In this document: positions 62,245 through 64,000 of the stretch, in pieces
Layout: the number at the start of each line of letters is the position of its first letter
Numbering within the stretch: position 1 is the stretch's first letter
NCBI GenBank assembly: GCA_934120135.1
Contig: CAKOTK010000004.1
Span: 62,001 to 126,000, forward strand
Direction: 5' to 3'
From: an uncultured Clostridia bacterium
GTDB taxonomy: Bacteria; Bacillota; Clostridia; TANB77; CAG-508
Length of the DNA stretch: 64,000 nucleotides
Translations under genes and position numbers: made by a program
Notes under the pieces: generated by a model
What the model saw: the letters and a program-made list of their open reading frames with translations, nothing else
What the model was told of the DNA's origin: nothing
Database searches by the model: none

Positions 62245-63594
62245 TTATATATCTAATCCTTCTAACATAAATCCACCCATATATAAGTTGATACATGGTA
62301 CAAGTAATACTATAACAAGGAATATTATTAATGCACCAACAAATAAGTATGAAATTTCTGGAAGTACTTTCATAATTCTACTTAAACTATTTTGTATATC
62401 CACATCCATATAGTCTAACAATTTTTCCATCATATCTGGAAGGTCAGTTTGCATACCTATTTTCAACATTTCTACTTCCATAGATGAACATAAACCAGAT
62501 TTCTCAAAAGGTTCGATCCATGAAGCTCCTATCAAAATATTGTTTATAGAAGTTTCTACAATAGAAAGCAATACATAGTTTTTTACAACTGATTTACTAA
62601 CTTCTAATGCTTCTTGAATTCTCATTCCATTTCTTAAGTTTAACAACATAGCTCTCATAAGTCTTGAAAAATCTATACCAAATATTAGTCTACCAAATAC
62701 CGGTGCTCTATATTTAAAATAATGCCAATTATATTTTCCTTTTGGCGTATTTATATAACCTACAATAAGTAAAGCAACTATTGCTATAACTCCTGCAGGA
62801 ATATACCAAATCTTGCCAAAATTATCTACCACATTCATAAACCATAATGTTGGTCCTGGTAAATCAGTTCCTTGTCCTACACTTTGAAATACTTTTTGAA
62901 TTTCTGGTAATATAAATATAGTTCCACCAATTAATAATAGAAATATACCTATAAATTGTAATAAGTTAGGTATCAATATCTTCTTTATTTTTTTACTTCT
63001 GGTAGTTGTATCCTCTAGGTATTCAACTGCTTGTTGTAATGAGGTGGTAAGTGAACCAGAAAGTTCCCCTACTCTTATCATATTAATGTATACATATGGA
63101 AAAATATCAGAATAGTATTCCATAGTTGTATACATATACTCTCCACCTTCTACACCAGCTAAGATATCCTCTAATATCCCTTTAAAAGATAGATTTTCTG
63201 TACTATTTATTATGGTGCTTAAAGCATGTATATTGTTAAAATCTGCCTTTTTTAATAAATAAAAATTCTGAGTAAATATAATGACATCTTTTATTGTTAC
63301 TTTTTGTCCAGCTGCTAAAAGCAGACTTATTTTTTCTCTAACACTTGTGGTATGTCCTTCTCTTCCTTGAAGTATACTTGCTGAGTTAGCGGTTTTCATT
63401 ATATCATCAATATCAATGATATTCTTTTTTGGCACTTTACTCTTGTTACTTTTGTAACTGACTTGTATAACTTCTATTGGTAATAAATCATTCGATTTTA
63501 GCTTTTTTACTAGACTGTTTTTGTTAGTATCTTCAACTTTATTTCGCACGATTTGCCCTCTTTTAGTTACAGCTCTATATACATATTCAGGCAT
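62245..63594 (-). CDS. pilC: PilC/GspF-type inner-membrane assembly protein
   Basis: This 449-aa protein has two GspF domains: residues about 80-210 (GVEGGEYMYTTMEYYSDIFPYVYINMIRVGELSGS, written as the E-rich loop at 149-183) and about 300-430 (LLNLRNGMRIQEALE...), with membrane helices near 217, 265 and 420. It is the platform of type IV pilus or pseudopilus assembly. It follows a PilT/PilB-type ATPase gene. The pseudopilin at 32-34 kb may be a client. Confidence 0.9.
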   Translation of the reverse strand: MPEYVYRAVTKRGQIVRNKVEDTNKNSLVKKLKSNDLLPIEVIQVSYKSNKSKVPKKNIIDIDDIMKTANSASILQGREGHTTSVREKISLLLAAGQKVTIKDVIIFTQNFYLLKKADFNNIHALSTIINSTENLSFKGILEDILAGVEGGEYMYTTMEYYSDIFPYVYINMIRVGELSGSLTTSLQQAVEYLEDTTTRSKKIKKILIPNLLQFIGIFLLLIGGTIFILPEIQKVFQSVGQGTDLPGPTLWFMNVVDNFGKIWYIPAGVIAIVALLIVGYINTPKGKYNWHYFKYRAPVFGRLIFGIDFSRLMRAMLLNLRNGMRIQEALEVSKSVVKNYVLLSIVETSINNILIGASWIEPFEKSGLCSSMEVEMLKIGMQTDLPDMMEKLLDYMDVDIQNSLSRIMKVLPEISYLFVGALIIFLVIVLLVPCINLYMGGFMLEGLDI

Positions 63595-63611
63595 TACTTT
63601 CCCTCCTTTTT

Positions 63612-64000
63612 CTAGTCTTCCATATTAAGTCTTTTGTTTTCATTTTCCTTTTTTATTTTTAATTGCATAATTGTTCTATTTAGTACTTCAATGTTTTTCT
63701 CTTCTATTTGAGCTTTTGCTTGGTCTAATGATATTTTATCATCTACAAATAATTGTGCAAGAGAATTTATTAATCCTATACTTCCCTTATCTGATCCACT
63801 TTGTATAGCATCTTCAATTTCTGAAACTCCAAGCTTTTCTTTTCTTATTACACCTGCTATTGTGTTATCTACTACCATAACTTCTGGTACCAATACAAGT
63901 GAGTTGTCTCTTCCTTTTAGTAATCTTTGAGAAACAACTAGTTTTAACAAAGACGCTATTAAGTATTTTACAGTTTGTTGGTCTCTAATATCATAAAAGT
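63612..64000 (-). CDS. pilT: PilT-like motor ATPase, C-terminal fragment (cut by window)
   Basis: The visible end reads, without a start, FYDIRDQQTVKYLIASLLKL, then VVSQRLLKGRDNSLVLVPEVMVVDN and a helical tail, the last part of a PilT/PilU ATPase (C-terminal domain with SQRLL and PEVM). Walker motifs lie beyond the window. PilT drives pilus retraction. The gene runs into pilC with a 17-bp gap. Confidence 0.82.
   Translation of the reverse strand, partial: FYDIRDQQTVKYLIASLLKLVVSQRLLKGRDNSLVLVPEVMVVDNTIAGVIRKEKLGVSEIEDAIQSGSDKGSIGLINSLAQLFVDDKISLDQAKAQIEEKNIEVLNRTIMQLKIKKENENKRLNMED

Noticed and set aside
62500..62520. GGTTCGATCC as a tRNA T-arm
   Set aside because: It is inside pilC and no acceptor or anticodon stem can be built around it.

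Overview
The window is AT-rich chromosomal DNA from a spore-forming anaerobe of the class Clostridia, most likely an uncultured gut lineage. The evidence is a sporulation set (YqfC, YqfD, BofA, a PdaA-type deacetylase, spore photoproduct lyase), a three-subunit [FeFe] hydrogenase, an agr-type peptide quorum-sensing locus, a glmS ribozyme and A/T-biased codon use. Nearly all genes lie on the minus strand up to 40.3 kb. The plus strand carries agrA/agrC (40.5-42.5 kb), glmS (52.3-54.1 kb), and serS, engB and a small orphan gene (54.9-57.2 kb). I saw no tRNA, rRNA, insertion sequence, prophage or CRISPR array.

Layout: 0-8 kb holds a partial XRE regulator, a GltD-like flavoenzyme, family-4 UDG, LD-carboxypeptidase, YlmD/PgeF and AddB, with two compact loci (2.08-2.43 and 4.19-4.51 kb) that look like convergent-RNA type I toxin-antitoxin modules. 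8-16.5 kb holds Ogg, a two-component system, SplB, an Rpn-type nuclease, TrmB and a lipid kinase. 16.6-26.7 kb holds PlsC, RNase E/G, Pth, a GNAT enzyme, two cell-surface polymer enzymes, an esterase/acyltransferase pair, RecO, YqzL and Era. 27-32 kb is the hydrogenase operon. 32-40.3 kb holds a GLUG-repeat pseudopilin, a DgkA-PAP2 fusion, YbeY, YqfD, YqfC and PdaA. 40.3-43.4 kb is agr. 43.6-51.9 kb holds RNA-modification and repair genes plus a LysR/radical-SAM fusion paired with a CYTH protein. 52-64 kb is housekeeping, ending in pilC and pilT-like genes.

The most unusual signal concerns the codon CGG. Three otherwise intact genes, spread over more than 20 kb, each carry one extra base: plsC, a GNAT acetyltransferase and the pdaA-like deacetylase. 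In each case the break is an in-frame CGG, and skipping its C (+1 shift) restores the reading frame with a glycine codon GGN. Reading every CGG trinucleotide by eye, I found none in frame in any other recognised gene, although out-of-frame CGG is common. The single exception is codon 5 of a 79-aa orphan gene that is much richer in G+C than its surroundings. There a +1 shift would hit UGA three codons later. This suggests CGG is unassigned or very poorly decoded and works as a +1 frameshift site. Sequencing error or ordinary mutation must be excluded first.

Other points worth following are the two toxin-antitoxin-like loci, the LysR/radical-SAM fusion, several families of palindromic intergenic repeats (two with compensatory stem changes), and a long-range complementarity that brackets the glmS ribozyme.
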